From the NCBI GenBank assembly GCA_030247725.1, contig JAOTRT010000002.1, positions 434,001 to 498,000 on the forward strand: a stretch of 64,000 nucleotides of DNA. Direction: 5' to 3'. This DNA comes from Candidatus Nitricoxidireducens bremensis. GTDB taxonomy: Bacteria; Pseudomonadota; Gammaproteobacteria; Burkholderiales; Rhodocyclaceae. The position numbers and the translations under genes were made by a program. The stretch's first letter is position 1. The number at the start of each line of letters is the position of its first letter. Under the pieces are notes generated by a model that was not told the origin of the DNA, made no database searches, and saw nothing but the letters and a program-made list of their open reading frames with translations. Shown here piece by piece: positions 1-8,854 of the stretch.

Positions 1-346
1 TTTCGCCGATTAGTCGGATCGTGTCCGTTGTACTTTGGTCGATCTGCACGAAATGGCTCGGGTCCTTACGCGCCCCCTTTGCCCCCTTGACCCACAAGTT
101 CGCCTCAATAATCCGAGGCCAGAACCAAACCACCTTAAGGGCTACGCGCTTCAGGAACGATATTTTTGTTGTGCCCGACATGATACGGGCATAATCAATA
201 TCCCTGATAACCCAAGGCCACAAAAATGGTAGCTGACAGAAGGTATTAACGACTTTCCGCCCAAAGACTGTCCAGCTTCCAAAACTGGATAGTGTGCGGT
301 CGCTAATGAGCTTCGCTACTAGCGATCTAACTTCATCTCCTGGCAT
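1..346 (-). CDS. Unidentified protein, N-terminal part (gene runs off the left edge)
   Basis: An uninterrupted reading frame of 115 codons starts at an ATG two bases after the stop of the TIGR04372 glycosyltransferase gene and stays open to the window edge. It is the last visible gene of the long minus-strand glycan operon. The visible residues begin MPGDEVRSLVAKL and are rich in Trp, Phe, Lys and Arg, with a short hydrophobic stretch (about residues 35-48, CQLPFLWPWV). I do not recognise a family. By position it is probably another sugar-transfer or sugar-modifying enzyme. The tight spacing to its neighbour makes the gene itself credible; its function is open. A plus-strand frame at 35-232 overlaps it and is treated as its shadow. 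Confidence 0.6.
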   Translation of the reverse strand, partial: MPGDEVRSLVAKLISDRTLSSFGSWTVFGRKVVNTFCQLPFLWPWVIRDIDYARIMSGTTKISFLKRVALKVVWFWPRIIEANLWVKGAKGARKDPSHFVQIDQSTTDTIRLIGE

Positions 347-348
347 GA

Positions 349-1620
349 TTAGTTCAACAAGTCTCGATGTAGGCGCAGGAAAGCTGCACCGATACGTGAG
401 CGCACTTTGCCACGGAAGTATTTAGTGGGTACAAGCGACCAGAATTGAGCCTGTAGCTCCTCATCTTCCCGTGAAGGAATCCAAGAGCCATTCAGTCGAT
501 TATCCAGTTCCATTACTGCTGCAGCGATCTCATCCGGAGTGTTGGGAATTAGTTCGATGCCAGCTTTCTCGTACTCCACCGAGCGTCCGAAGTCAGAAGC
601 CCCCGTGGCAAATATTTCGCAGAAAGTCATGTAGCGATTTTCGGTCTTTAGCCAGTGGAGCTTCGGCAAAAAGATGCTTTGTGAATCAATATCCAGTACG
701 GTTACCACGGGGGCAGTACTGACGAAACACTGCGGGCGCCGAAACGCAAGTGAAGGGCACATGATGCCCGATGCAGTACTCAAGAAAAACGCGCATCGGG
801 AAGATAAATAGATATCCATGAAGTCTGACCGATAGGGACTACCAGCATAGTCGATAACTCCGGGGCGAGTAGGCCCCAGTGACTCTTTGACAGCCGATCC
901 CATCCGTACCGCGACATATCCACGGTCGACCATTTTTTCCATTGCCGGAATCAGGCTAGCAATACTGGAGTCACGGTAATCATGGTAGTGCCAGTTTCCG
1001 GGGAATTTTTCTAGATAGGCAGCGTCACGAGAATGAAAACAAATAAATGGCTGCTTTTCCGAAATACCTAAGGCCGTGATAATGCGCCGTCCAGTTTCTT
1101 CTTCCTCTGGAGTAAATGTAAGATGAGGGGCCGCACGCTCTAAAACAGCTTGCGTAATCAGTTGATCTCGAAGAGGAATGTGAAAATCTGGGTGTGGAAT
1201 ACAATGGCGCTGCCCTGCGAGCCTCTGCGCCAACCACCGGACGGGGTCCACTATCCATTTTGAGTGGATATGGAGTATCCGCCCCCACATTGTTGCTAGT
1301 TGTTGGTTACAAACCGCTTCCGAAAAACACCAAATGTCAAGAAAAGGCCTCTCTGGCCGACCAATCCCCGCATCTAATCCGGAGAGGTACAACTCTGGAT
1401 GCAACGCAAAATGTCCAATGCGGTCACTGCGGAGTTGCCCAACCCGAACTACGATCCATCGCTGGATCACGACTATAGCCAAAAATAACAGCAATCCTAA
1501 TGGAAACGAAAGAATTAGTCGAATCTGTCGGAACAACCGCTTGGATAGCCTTTGCGCCTCTCCCCAGTCACCCGCCCTTATGGAAAGTATCCTTCTCTGA
1601 AGCCAGCCTATCATCTGCAA
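349..1620 (-). CDS. TIGR04372-type putative glycosyltransferase
   Basis: A 423-residue protein with a strongly hydrophobic N-terminal segment (about residues 35-52, LILSFPLGLLLFLAIVVI) that should anchor it to the inner membrane. The C-terminal two thirds carry the pattern I associate with the TIGR04372 family of polysaccharide-cluster glycosyltransferases: FICFHSRDAAYLEKF, then NWHYHDYRDSSI, then RSDFMDIYLSSRC and FFLSTASGIM. The last resembles the GT-B nucleotide-sugar side. It starts directly next to the carbamoyltransferase stop, so the two are co-transcribed and probably translationally coupled. The acceptor and donor sugars cannot be read from sequence. Family membership is fairly secure; transfer activity is inferred from family and context. 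Confidence 0.8.
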   Translation of the reverse strand: MQMIGWLQRRILSIRAGDWGEAQRLSKRLFRQIRLILSFPLGLLLFLAIVVIQRWIVVRVGQLRSDRIGHFALHPELYLSGLDAGIGRPERPFLDIWCFSEAVCNQQLATMWGRILHIHSKWIVDPVRWLAQRLAGQRHCIPHPDFHIPLRDQLITQAVLERAAPHLTFTPEEEETGRRIITALGISEKQPFICFHSRDAAYLEKFPGNWHYHDYRDSSIASLIPAMEKMVDRGYVAVRMGSAVKESLGPTRPGVIDYAGSPYRSDFMDIYLSSRCAFFLSTASGIMCPSLAFRRPQCFVSTAPVVTVLDIDSQSIFLPKLHWLKTENRYMTFCEIFATGASDFGRSVEYEKAGIELIPNTPDEIAAAVMELDNRLNGSWIPSREDEELQAQFWSLVPTKYFRGKVRSRIGAAFLRLHRDLLN

Positions 1621-3252
1621 TTAAGAAAACCTTCGCGGACTCTTGGCCTTAAGGACCAGGTAATTGCCAATCACCAATGCATCCAATCCTGTTCCCGCAA
1701 ATGTGGAAATGGCGTCCAGTGGCCCTTCGACGATAGGTTGTCCCTTTATATTGAAACTCGTGTTTAAAACAACCGGTAAGCCCGTGATTTTATCGAACTC
1801 AGTAATTAGCGCGTGATAGAGAGGGTTTGTGTCTTCATCAACGGTTTGCACTCTCCCGGTCCGATTCACGTGCGTGGTAGCTGGCAATTTTTCAGCCCAG
1901 GACTCTCGGACGTCAAATGCCATCGTCATAAATGGAGACGGGTAGTTGAGATCAAAAATATCTCTCGCTCGCTCATTGAGTACAGAGGGAGCAAACGGCC
2001 TGAATTCCTCCCGGTACTTTACACGTGCATTGATTTCATCCTTCATGTGAGCTAACCCGGGATGTGCCAAAATGGATCGATGGCCAAGCGCGCGTGGCCC
2101 AAACTCGGAACGCCCTTGAAACCACCCAACGATCTTACCCTCAGCAAGCAACTTGGCCGCCGCTTCAGCAGGGCTCGCAACCTCTTCCGCAGCAAAACCT
2201 GTTAGTTCAAGCGCAGATATGATTTTGGACTCAGTTTGCGCCGGACCGTAGAATACGTGGCTAATCGGTTGGAGCACTTCGCCCGACTCTTTAGCCACCT
2301 GTAGTGCACACCCCAATGGGAGCCCTCGGTCGGAAGCCGCCGGTTGAACGAAGAGTCGATCTATGAAGGGGAGTTTCGATAACACGCGATTTGCACTGCA
2401 ATTCAGTGCCACCCCCCCAGCAAGACACAAATTTCTCAATCCGGTTTTTTCATGGAGATAAGTAATCAAAGCTATCGCACATACCTCCAAGGCCTCCTGC
2501 GTTCCACTAGCAATGTTCCGATGATACTGCGTTATCGGCTCGCCCTTTCGACGCGGTTCCCCAAGTAGCTTGATTAAATTATCGCTATAGAACTGCTCAT
2601 AAATGGATCCTGGCGGCGGGGATTCCCTGAAGTAACGAGTATCAACGTAATAACCATCCCCACTTGGCTTCGCAAAGAAACTCAAATCCACGGAGCTGTC
2701 TCCATAGGGAGCCAAACCCATCACCTTGTATTCATCTTCGCCCGGCATGAAGCCAAGAAACGAAGTCATCGTGGCATAGAACATCCCAAGAGAGTTGTCG
2801 TGAGGACGAGTTTCCATAACGGAAACGCCCCCCTCGCGATCAGCCACCCCCATGGCAACGCTTAGTCGATCACCATATGCATCATAAGATAAGCACATGG
2901 CGCGATCAAAACCAGAAGGGAAAAATGCCGATGCCAAATGTGCAGTTTGGTGATTGACCTGCCGAATAGCGGGTGATGAACCAAAATGGTGCCGCAAATA
3001 GGCTTGAGTACGCCCAGCGAGATCCGAATATGTCTCACCCGGCAGGGCCACACAATCGACGTCACGCATAGACACCCCTGCCTCCTTAAGGCAGGCAGAG
3101 ATACTCTCAATTGGCAATACGCCCCTTGGAGATTTAACTCGAAGCAACCGCTCCTCTTCTACGAAGCATATTAACTCTCCATCGCGAATAAGAGCCGCAC
3201 CAGCATCGTGCTGGTTAATTGTCACACCACCATGGATTCCGAGAATAATCAT
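1621..3252 (-). CDS. Carbamoyltransferase, NodU/CmcH/TobZ family
   Basis: A 543-residue protein, the usual length for O-carbamoyltransferases that move a carbamoyl group from carbamoyl phosphate, via carbamoyl-adenylate, to a sugar hydroxyl. The N-terminal Kae1-like domain starts MIILGIHGG and has the His-rich VNHQTAHLASAFF and the LSYDAYGD motif. Further on are LAGGVALNCSANR and, in the C-terminal domain, GRSEFGPRALGHRSI, all standard for NodU/TobZ. In this cluster it should decorate a glycan sugar or nucleotide sugar. It sits between the methyltransferase at 3282 and the TIGR04372 glycosyltransferase and is the last clear modification enzyme in the operon. The family call is firm; the substrate is inferred from context only. 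Confidence 0.92.
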   Translation of the reverse strand: MIILGIHGGVTINQHDAGAALIRDGELICFVEEERLLRVKSPRGVLPIESISACLKEAGVSMRDVDCVALPGETYSDLAGRTQAYLRHHFGSSPAIRQVNHQTAHLASAFFPSGFDRAMCLSYDAYGDRLSVAMGVADREGGVSVMETRPHDNSLGMFYATMTSFLGFMPGEDEYKVMGLAPYGDSSVDLSFFAKPSGDGYYVDTRYFRESPPPGSIYEQFYSDNLIKLLGEPRRKGEPITQYHRNIASGTQEALEVCAIALITYLHEKTGLRNLCLAGGVALNCSANRVLSKLPFIDRLFVQPAASDRGLPLGCALQVAKESGEVLQPISHVFYGPAQTESKIISALELTGFAAEEVASPAEAAAKLLAEGKIVGWFQGRSEFGPRALGHRSILAHPGLAHMKDEINARVKYREEFRPFAPSVLNERARDIFDLNYPSPFMTMAFDVRESWAEKLPATTHVNRTGRVQTVDEDTNPLYHALITEFDKITGLPVVLNTSFNIKGQPIVEGPLDAISTFAGTGLDALVIGNYLVLKAKSPRRFS

Positions 3253-3281
3253 TTTTTACGTCTAGATAAATAACCACCAAA

Positions 3282-4343
3282 TTAAGGCTTAAGATTCTGC
3301 GAGTACTCTCCACCATGCGAAGTAACCGCCTCACGGCCAACCAGTAGAGTGAATAGAGAATCAAAATTTGTAGTTACGTTCCTCTTTTTCCTATACAACC
3401 TCGGGATAGCGAACATGTCAATTCGATTGCGGACATCAAGCCAATGCACAAGCTCAAACCCTAGCTGCTCAACCAGAACTTGATCATAATTGACGTTATG
3501 CCGGCCAGGCTTAAGTTTTGCCGAATCTCGGATATATAGATATCCGCCTTCTTTTAGTACCCGACAGCTTTCGGACAACATATAGATAATTGCCGCTGTA
3601 TTAAGCTCGTTTAGGACAGTTGTTGCAGTAACTAAGTCTTGGGAAGCGGTAGGTACATCAATGAAATACCACGACGGAATCTGCTTGATAGCAAAGTCCT
3701 CAGACGAAATGAGCTTTCTTAATTCATCAATTGGAAGTTCGAGAGATTCCGCTGCTAAAAGATCTAGATATCTTCCCTTGCCCTGAACCAACTGCCGGAA
3801 GAACATCCGTTGGATGTTATAGCTCCAAGGATGCGCTTCAATGGCAGTATAGAAGCCATCTAACAAGAATAGGCTATACGTAGCATTACCGCCCAATCCT
3901 GCACCAAAGTCTAGGTGTCGAATCTTCTGACAAGGTACAGCATCCTTTCTTTCAACCAAGTCCGGAGCATACTTGCTAAGCATGCAATAGTCTTGAATTC
4001 GTGCTAATGCATGACAACTAATGTTTAAGTCGACTTGAGGATCTGACGAATCAAAAAAAGGGAAATAGCTATTATATATTTCCTTGTATTTACCCTCTAG
4101 AATCGCATAATCTTTCTCGTAGGAACTGTTTTTTAAAGATTCCGGGGTCAGATACTTTTCATAATAGCCCGAATACCATTGCGCCAAATCGACAACACCG
4201 CGGAAGTCAAATGAACTTAACTGTAAGGGCCCATCGACCCACGTAAATGGGTTACCGATTCGGAAATACCTATCGCCAAAAACCCACCCTTGTCTTACCA
4301 ACGCGCGCTTCAATGATGCTTCCAAATCCCAAGACATTAGCAT
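3282..4343 (-). CDS. SAM-dependent methyltransferase, probable sugar O-methyltransferase
   Basis: A 353-residue protein with a class I methyltransferase core in the middle. The glycine-rich SAM loop is HLDFGAGLGGNATYS (about residue 145), followed by an acidic residue after the second strand (TAIEAH) and by LVTATTVLNELN and SCRVLKEGGYLYIRDSA on later strands. This arrangement, with about 140 residues before the SAM loop, resembles the putative sugar O-methyltransferases of LPS and capsule clusters. Its start overlaps the end of the SDR gene upstream by 7 nt. Low-GC, A/T-ending codons match the rest of the cluster and differ from the right half of the window. The acceptor sugar is unknown. Confidence 0.72.
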   Translation of the reverse strand: MLMSWDLEASLKRALVRQGWVFGDRYFRIGNPFTWVDGPLQLSSFDFRGVVDLAQWYSGYYEKYLTPESLKNSSYEKDYAILEGKYKEIYNSYFPFFDSSDPQVDLNISCHALARIQDYCMLSKYAPDLVERKDAVPCQKIRHLDFGAGLGGNATYSLFLLDGFYTAIEAHPWSYNIQRMFFRQLVQGKGRYLDLLAAESLELPIDELRKLISSEDFAIKQIPSWYFIDVPTASQDLVTATTVLNELNTAAIIYMLSESCRVLKEGGYLYIRDSAKLKPGRHNVNYDQVLVEQLGFELVHWLDVRNRIDMFAIPRLYRKKRNVTTNFDSLFTLLVGREAVTSHGGEYSQNLKP

Positions 4344-5245
4344 TCTCCATTAGATCGTTGTGATATCTCATTAACATAACAATTCAACATTTTCTCAATG
4401 TGCATCGGTGCATAGCCAAAGTATTGCATAGCAAACGTCGAATTAATACAAAAGGAATGTTTAGTCATTCCACCAATTTCGACAGTGGAAATCGAGCCCA
4501 GCTGCTCCCTCAGCTTACGTACGACCTGCCCCACCGTAGAAGAACCGCCTGCTCCTATAGGAAATGCGAAAAACCCCCGCCAAGATTTCTCCTGTATGAG
4601 ATGCGATATTAAGTTACTCACATCAAGAACATGTGCTGCATTGTTGAACATTGCAGCAGGGTTATATATTGCAACAGTTTCATTGGCAATGAATTTTTCC
4701 GCCAACGTGGGAATCCATGCTCGATGAGCTCCGCGACCCAACACTCCTGGAAGCCTGACCGCGATGGCAGGCAACTCTCCGGATGTCTCGCACAGAATAC
4801 GCTCGGCCAGATACTTTGAGGCACCATAAGAACCCGGGGCTACGATGGGGGTGGCCTCGTCGACATGGGCAACAGTTATCTGACCATAAACGGAAAGAGT
4901 CGACGCATAGATAAACTTTTCCGCCTTCGATTTCAAGGCATACAAATGCACATTTCTCGTACCGGTAACATTTATGCTCAACATATCGTCGATTGTTACA
5001 CCTAACATCGGCGATACCCCAGCAACATGAACCACGGCATCTATGCTGCCCGGTAGTACACCAAAATCCCTCTCGTCGGCGAGATTAAGGCGGATAAGTT
5101 CTATTCTCGGTGTCCGGTTTCGTAGCTCAGAAATGGCCGGGGATTCCGTTCGATAGGTGCCGATGACCTGAATGCCGACCCCGGCCAGATGAACAGCAAG
5201 GTGGCGTCCAATAAATGACCCAGCCCCCGTCAAGAGTATCTTCAT
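4337..5245 (-). CDS. NAD-dependent epimerase/dehydratase (extended SDR)
   Basis: A 302-residue extended short-chain dehydrogenase. It opens with the Rossmann motif MKILLTGAGSFIGRHLA, continues with DAVVHVAGVSP, and has a Ser-Tyr-Lys catalytic arrangement (IYASTLSVYGQ and later GSYGASKYLAE). Such proteins use NAD(P) to oxidise, epimerise or dehydrate nucleotide sugars. The specific reaction cannot be assigned. It lies between the zinc-binding methyltransferase (11 nt upstream) and the O-methyltransferase it overlaps, so it probably acts on the same nucleotide sugar, for example reducing a keto-sugar after C-methylation. Confidence 0.85.
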   Translation of the reverse strand: MKILLTGAGSFIGRHLAVHLAGVGIQVIGTYRTESPAISELRNRTPRIELIRLNLADERDFGVLPGSIDAVVHVAGVSPMLGVTIDDMLSINVTGTRNVHLYALKSKAEKFIYASTLSVYGQITVAHVDEATPIVAPGSYGASKYLAERILCETSGELPAIAVRLPGVLGRGAHRAWIPTLAEKFIANETVAIYNPAAMFNNAAHVLDVSNLISHLIQEKSWRGFFAFPIGAGGSSTVGQVVRKLREQLGSISTVEIGGMTKHSFCINSTFAMQYFGYAPMHIEKMLNCYVNEISQRSNGEC

Positions 5246-5255
5246 ACCCTGCCGT

Positions 5256-6431
5256 TTAGTTTTCCGACAGATTCAAGCTTGGTGGCAAAATGTATCTACC
5301 CGGTGACACGGCCATCCGCTGACTCACTCGGATAGCGGTCTCTGGCAGAAGCGCTAGAAAAACTTCGGCATCTTCAGGAACATCTTCGGGATTCATGATG
5401 GGGCGTCTATCTAGAACACTACCCTGGCGTGCAATGTCCTCATCGACAAAAAAGTCGACTTTACCTTGCAGAGCACCATACAGCCACATGCCGGCAATGG
5501 ATGATCCAAATATTCCAAACGGCCTGCCTAATGAATGGCTCACGTCGGCAACGCTGTTTGCCTTGTCCAAAATCGCATGAAGCCATTGGACTTTTTTCGT
5601 GGCATTTTTAACGGACCATGAATCCGCTGCAATCCATTCTCCCGAGGATACAACCCCTGGGAGAGCCACCATGGTGAGTTCCTTAGGGAGAAAGTCGTCT
5701 CTTAAATGACGAATTTCCAGCCCTGCACGTCCAGCGGACAAGGCGAGTTGCCGGGGCCCAAAATGAACCAAGTGGTCGACAACCAATAAGTCAAAAGGCG
5801 AAATTTCTCCATTTGGAACTTGAACAAGCAGCACGCCATCAGTACCCAGTAGATTCCGCACCTCTGCTAGCGTTTCTGTCGGTGATGAAAAGTGCTCAAG
5901 CGAATGGATCATGGTAACCAGATCAAAGCGCCGATTTATCTTGTTCAGTGGCTGGGTAAATAGCGTCTTGAATCCTGGAATCCGAGATAGTACCGGCAAA
6001 GCACGTTCGGACAGATCAGCTGCGTATAGACTCCAAGAGGGGAATAGGTTCCCGAAATTTGCTAGGGCGGCACCTGTCCCGCAGCCAATGTCAAGTAATG
6101 CTCCCTTTTGCGCGATCGCTATTTGGTTGCGGAGGAAATCAATCAGCAGTTCCGACCTAGGCTTTGGAGCATAATCACTGAGAAAGATTGGTTGCTCGCT
6201 ACCGTTGGACAAAGGCCAGAGATTGTAGGAGGCATAGATGTCACCGATCTCGGAGAGCCACTTCGTCGTCGGCAATTTTTGTATCGCATCGCACTCCAAA
6301 CAAATAAACAAACCACCACCCGCCGACCACGGACGAGAATCCGAGGTAACGCGAGGAAGGTCGGAATATCCTTCGATTCCGGTCAGGGCATGCGATCCAC
6401 ATACCCGGCATGACGAACTATCGCTCAACAA
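5256..6431 (-). CDS. Zinc-binding C-methyltransferase-like SAM methyltransferase
   Basis: A 391-residue protein with three parts. Residues 1-60 hold a Cys pattern (CRVCGSH and CLECDAI) typical of the putative zinc-binding domain of sugar C-methyltransferases (TylCIII/NovU class). Residues about 95-240 are a SAM-binding core with LLDIGCGTGAALANFG and MIHSLEHFSSP. The C-terminal domain has a second nucleotide-fold segment FGIFGSSIAGMWLYGAL. This three-part layout suggests C-methylation of a keto nucleotide sugar, which gives branched sugars. In the position where this class usually has Glu-His, the sequence reads VVDHLVHFG (Asp-His), so activity on the classic substrate is uncertain. It lies 17 nt downstream of the split transketolase. 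Confidence 0.78.
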   Translation of the reverse strand: MLSDSSSCRVCGSHALTGIEGYSDLPRVTSDSRPWSAGGGLFICLECDAIQKLPTTKWLSEIGDIYASYNLWPLSNGSEQPIFLSDYAPKPRSELLIDFLRNQIAIAQKGALLDIGCGTGAALANFGNLFPSWSLYAADLSERALPVLSRIPGFKTLFTQPLNKINRRFDLVTMIHSLEHFSSPTETLAEVRNLLGTDGVLLVQVPNGEISPFDLLVVDHLVHFGPRQLALSAGRAGLEIRHLRDDFLPKELTMVALPGVVSSGEWIAADSWSVKNATKKVQWLHAILDKANSVADVSHSLGRPFGIFGSSIAGMWLYGALQGKVDFFVDEDIARQGSVLDRRPIMNPEDVPEDAEVFLALLPETAIRVSQRMAVSPGRYILPPSLNLSEN

Positions 6432-6448
6432 CTTGGTACGCTCGACAA

Positions 6449-7369
6449 TTATTGGTCAGCCAAGCGGTCGATGACTGAGTCTACCGACATGCCGTGCGCC
6501 ATAAGTAGTTCATCATGACTACCGTAACAATGGATGAACTCATCCCGCAACGAGAAACAATCTAACGAACATTCACTGCGAGACTCCCATGCAATCTCCC
6601 TGACTCTCGACCCGAGACCACCGTGGGGAACATGTTCTTCAATTATAACAACTCGGCTATGCGTCGCCAGAACCTCTTCAACTCCCGGTCGATCAACCGG
6701 TTTAATCGTATGGCAAGACAGTACAGACACGGACTTGCCTAACGCTTCCAATCTAAGGGCGACCTCCTTGGCCATTTTTACGGTTGTGCCATAGGAAATC
6801 ACGGCGACTTCGGTGCCACGCTTGATGTAGCGTAACTTACCCACTTGGAAAGGCTGAATCGCATCAGCAGTCAAATCTGGCTCCCCGGCCTTGCCAAGGC
6901 GCATATATACGGGACCAATAGACTCTGTGGCGCACCATTGGGTCATCAACCGCATTTCTTCTGGGTCACAGGGTGCTAAGACGGTCATATTCGGGATTGC
7001 ACTGGCAACAGCTACATCTTCCATCGAATGATGAGTACCACCAAGCGTGGAATAAACGACGCCAGCGCCCATCCCAATAACCGTAACCGGCAAATTCTGG
7101 TAGCACAAGTCCACTCGGATCATTTCGAAGGGCCGATATAGACTGAAAGTCGCTATCGTGTAGCAAAAAGGGCGCATCCCTTTGAGGGCCATTCCTGCAG
7201 CAATACCTATCATGGCCTGCTCAGCGACGCCTGTATTGACGAATCGCTCGGGGAATTGCTCCCTGAACTTGACCATAGAACCTGCGGGAGAAATATCCGC
7301 CACCAAGGCACAGATTCTCGAGTCCTCTTGCCCAAGCTCAAATATGACGTCAGCGAATGCGTTCCTCAT
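6449..7369 (-). CDS. Transketolase C-terminal subunit (split transketolase, pyrimidine plus C-terminal domains)
   Basis: A 306-residue protein equal to the second half of a transketolase. It has the pyrimidine-binding domain with the TPP-activating glutamate in RFVNTGVAEQAMIGIAAGM, the FCYTIATFSLYRPFE strand, and a C-terminal domain with VIIEEHVPHGGLGS. Together with the N-terminal subunit just upstream it should form a TPP-dependent enzyme that moves a two-carbon ketol unit. Its start overlaps the N-subunit stop by 4 nt (ATGA type). Split transketolases occur in specialised sugar and natural-product clusters. Here it may supply a C5 or C7 sugar phosphate or attach a C2 branch. 1-deoxyxylulose-5-phosphate synthase is the other relative, but that enzyme is normally a single long chain. 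Confidence 0.88.
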   Translation of the reverse strand: MRNAFADVIFELGQEDSRICALVADISPAGSMVKFREQFPERFVNTGVAEQAMIGIAAGMALKGMRPFCYTIATFSLYRPFEMIRVDLCYQNLPVTVIGMGAGVVYSTLGGTHHSMEDVAVASAIPNMTVLAPCDPEEMRLMTQWCATESIGPVYMRLGKAGEPDLTADAIQPFQVGKLRYIKRGTEVAVISYGTTVKMAKEVALRLEALGKSVSVLSCHTIKPVDRPGVEEVLATHSRVVIIEEHVPHGGLGSRVREIAWESRSECSLDCFSLRDEFIHCYGSHDELLMAHGMSVDSVIDRLADQ

Positions 7370-8196
7370 CCCGTCACCTCTGCAAGTTCGGCAATGGCTT
7401 GTTGATACTCGGCCGGACTCGGTGACCGGTAGTGCCAGATCGGCTGATTTTCCATGTACGACACACCACGCCCTTTTATGGTGTTACCGATAAGCATGAA
7501 GGGCTTGGTACCACAACGACCGGCAACCGCCGAATAGATCGCTTGGCTGTCGTGCCCATTCACTTCAGCAACTTCCCAGCCAAAGGCCTCGACTTTTTCC
7601 CGTATCGGATAAAAGGCCGGATGAGTTTCTGATGTCTTACCAAAAGATTGATAACCGTTATGATCTAGGAGAGCAACCAGATTAGTCACTCCGAGATTGG
7701 CGGCCATCATCATAGCTTCCCAAGTGGAACCTTCTTGCAACTCGCCATCGCTTATTACTACATAGACGAGCCCATCTTTTTTGAATACTTGCTGTTCCGT
7801 AAAAGCCATGCCCGTCGCCAGTGCCATGCCATGCCCAAGCGATCCAGTGGAGGCCTCGATTCCCGGATTGCCGTAGTCGGGATGGCAGCCTAGCCGGCCT
7901 GTTGCTTTACAGTACAAATCAAGGTCACGCTTCTCCAAGACCCCAATATTCTCAAGGACCACGTACTGAATCATGCAGCCATGGCCTTTCGACATAAGAA
8001 ACGTATCTGGAGACTCCAGTCCGGGCTTGCCTCGCATCAGCCCTGCGTAGACACAGTCCACAATCTCTACGGCGGAAAAAGCCCCAGCCGCATGCAACGC
8101 GGAAACCTGCTGCGAAATATCCAAGATACGTCGGCGATACCGTAGGCATCGCTGGCGTGCCAGCTCGATATCGAATTGAGATTTTTTAGGCCACAT
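7366..8196 (-). CDS. Transketolase N-terminal subunit (split transketolase, TPP-diphosphate domain)
   Basis: A 276-residue protein from the ATG at 8196. An ATG at 8247 is also open but lies inside the upstream methyltransferase gene, and the family alignment begins near LARQRCLRYRRRIL. It holds the diphosphate/Mg-binding domain: ASTGSLGHGMALATGMAF, then the TPP motif region VISDGELQEGSTWEAMMMAA and LVALLDHNGYQ. The classic GDGE reads SDGE, which is common in these subunits. It pairs with the C-terminal subunit that follows with a 4-nt overlap. Neither start has a strong Shine-Dalgarno sequence, so the N-terminus is the least certain part. Confidence 0.86.
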   Translation of the reverse strand: MWPKKSQFDIELARQRCLRYRRRILDISQQVSALHAAGAFSAVEIVDCVYAGLMRGKPGLESPDTFLMSKGHGCMIQYVVLENIGVLEKRDLDLYCKATGRLGCHPDYGNPGIEASTGSLGHGMALATGMAFTEQQVFKKDGLVYVVISDGELQEGSTWEAMMMAANLGVTNLVALLDHNGYQSFGKTSETHPAFYPIREKVEAFGWEVAEVNGHDSQAIYSAVAGRCGTKPFMLIGNTIKGRGVSYMENQPIWHYRSPSPAEYQQAIAELAEVTG

Positions 8197-8203
8197 GGTC
8201 GTG

Positions 8204-8854
8204 TTATTCGATAATGGTCCAGTACCAATCCCCAGTGTATCCAGCATCGCCGAATAACTCTATCCAGCCTGGAGGGTAATCGTGATGCATGGCGGTTAAT
8301 ACCCAACTCTCAAAGATTTCTTTTTGTTCGGGTGTGCGGTAGCTATCCACCTGAATGAAACCCTTGCCGGGCGCAAGGCGTTGAAGCTCCCGAACGGCTT
8401 GCAAACACCGATCTCTCGGCAGGTTATGAATGGTGTTGATGGAGAAAACAGCTGCAAAACTCTCATCGGGGAAGGGAAGCATTTCGGCGCTCCCGAGATG
8501 CAACCGCCCCACAACTTCAGGTTCGCAGTGCATCAGCGCATACGCAGAAACATCGATTCCAAATGCATCTATTCCGAGCGCCAATAGATCCTTTACAAGA
8601 AATCCCTTCGCACAGCCGACATCCAAAACACGATCGCCCGGCTTCAGTCCAAAATGGGCAACAATGTCCTTCGCAACCGGCTGCCAACGGCCATCGTAGC
8701 GATATCCCCCGTATCCATACTCACGGGGGCCATCGAAATAGACTTGGCCATATTCGCGTGAAATTCGAATATGCTCAGGCGTCTTCGCCGTTCCGCGTGC
8801 CTGAACGTTTCTCTTACCCTTGGGCAGCGCCCTAAGAAGGTCAATTTCAGCCAT
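8204..8854 (-). CDS. Class I SAM-dependent methyltransferase
   Basis: A 216-residue protein with a textbook SAM-binding motif RVLDVGCAKGFLVKDL near residue 78, an acidic loop (FGIDVSAYAL), and AAVFSINTIHNL and AVRELQRLAPG in the later strands. The N-terminal part (GQVYFDGPREYGYGGYRYDGRW) resembles methyltransferases from polysaccharide clusters. It overlaps the upstream SDR gene by 8 nt and ends 7 nt before the transketolase N-subunit ATG. It should methylate a sugar or a small carbonyl intermediate of this module. O- versus C-specificity cannot be told from sequence. Confidence 0.8.
   Translation of the reverse strand: MAEIDLLRALPKGKRNVQARGTAKTPEHIRISREYGQVYFDGPREYGYGGYRYDGRWQPVAKDIVAHFGLKPGDRVLDVGCAKGFLVKDLLALGIDAFGIDVSAYALMHCEPEVVGRLHLGSAEMLPFPDESFAAVFSINTIHNLPRDRCLQAVRELQRLAPGKGFIQVDSYRTPEQKEIFESWVLTAMHHDYPPGWIELFGDAGYTGDWYWTIIE

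Noticed and set aside
35..232. Short plus-strand frame of 65 codons
   Set aside because: It lies opposite an open frame of a minus-strand gene that follows the operon layout; no ribosome site or family resemblance.
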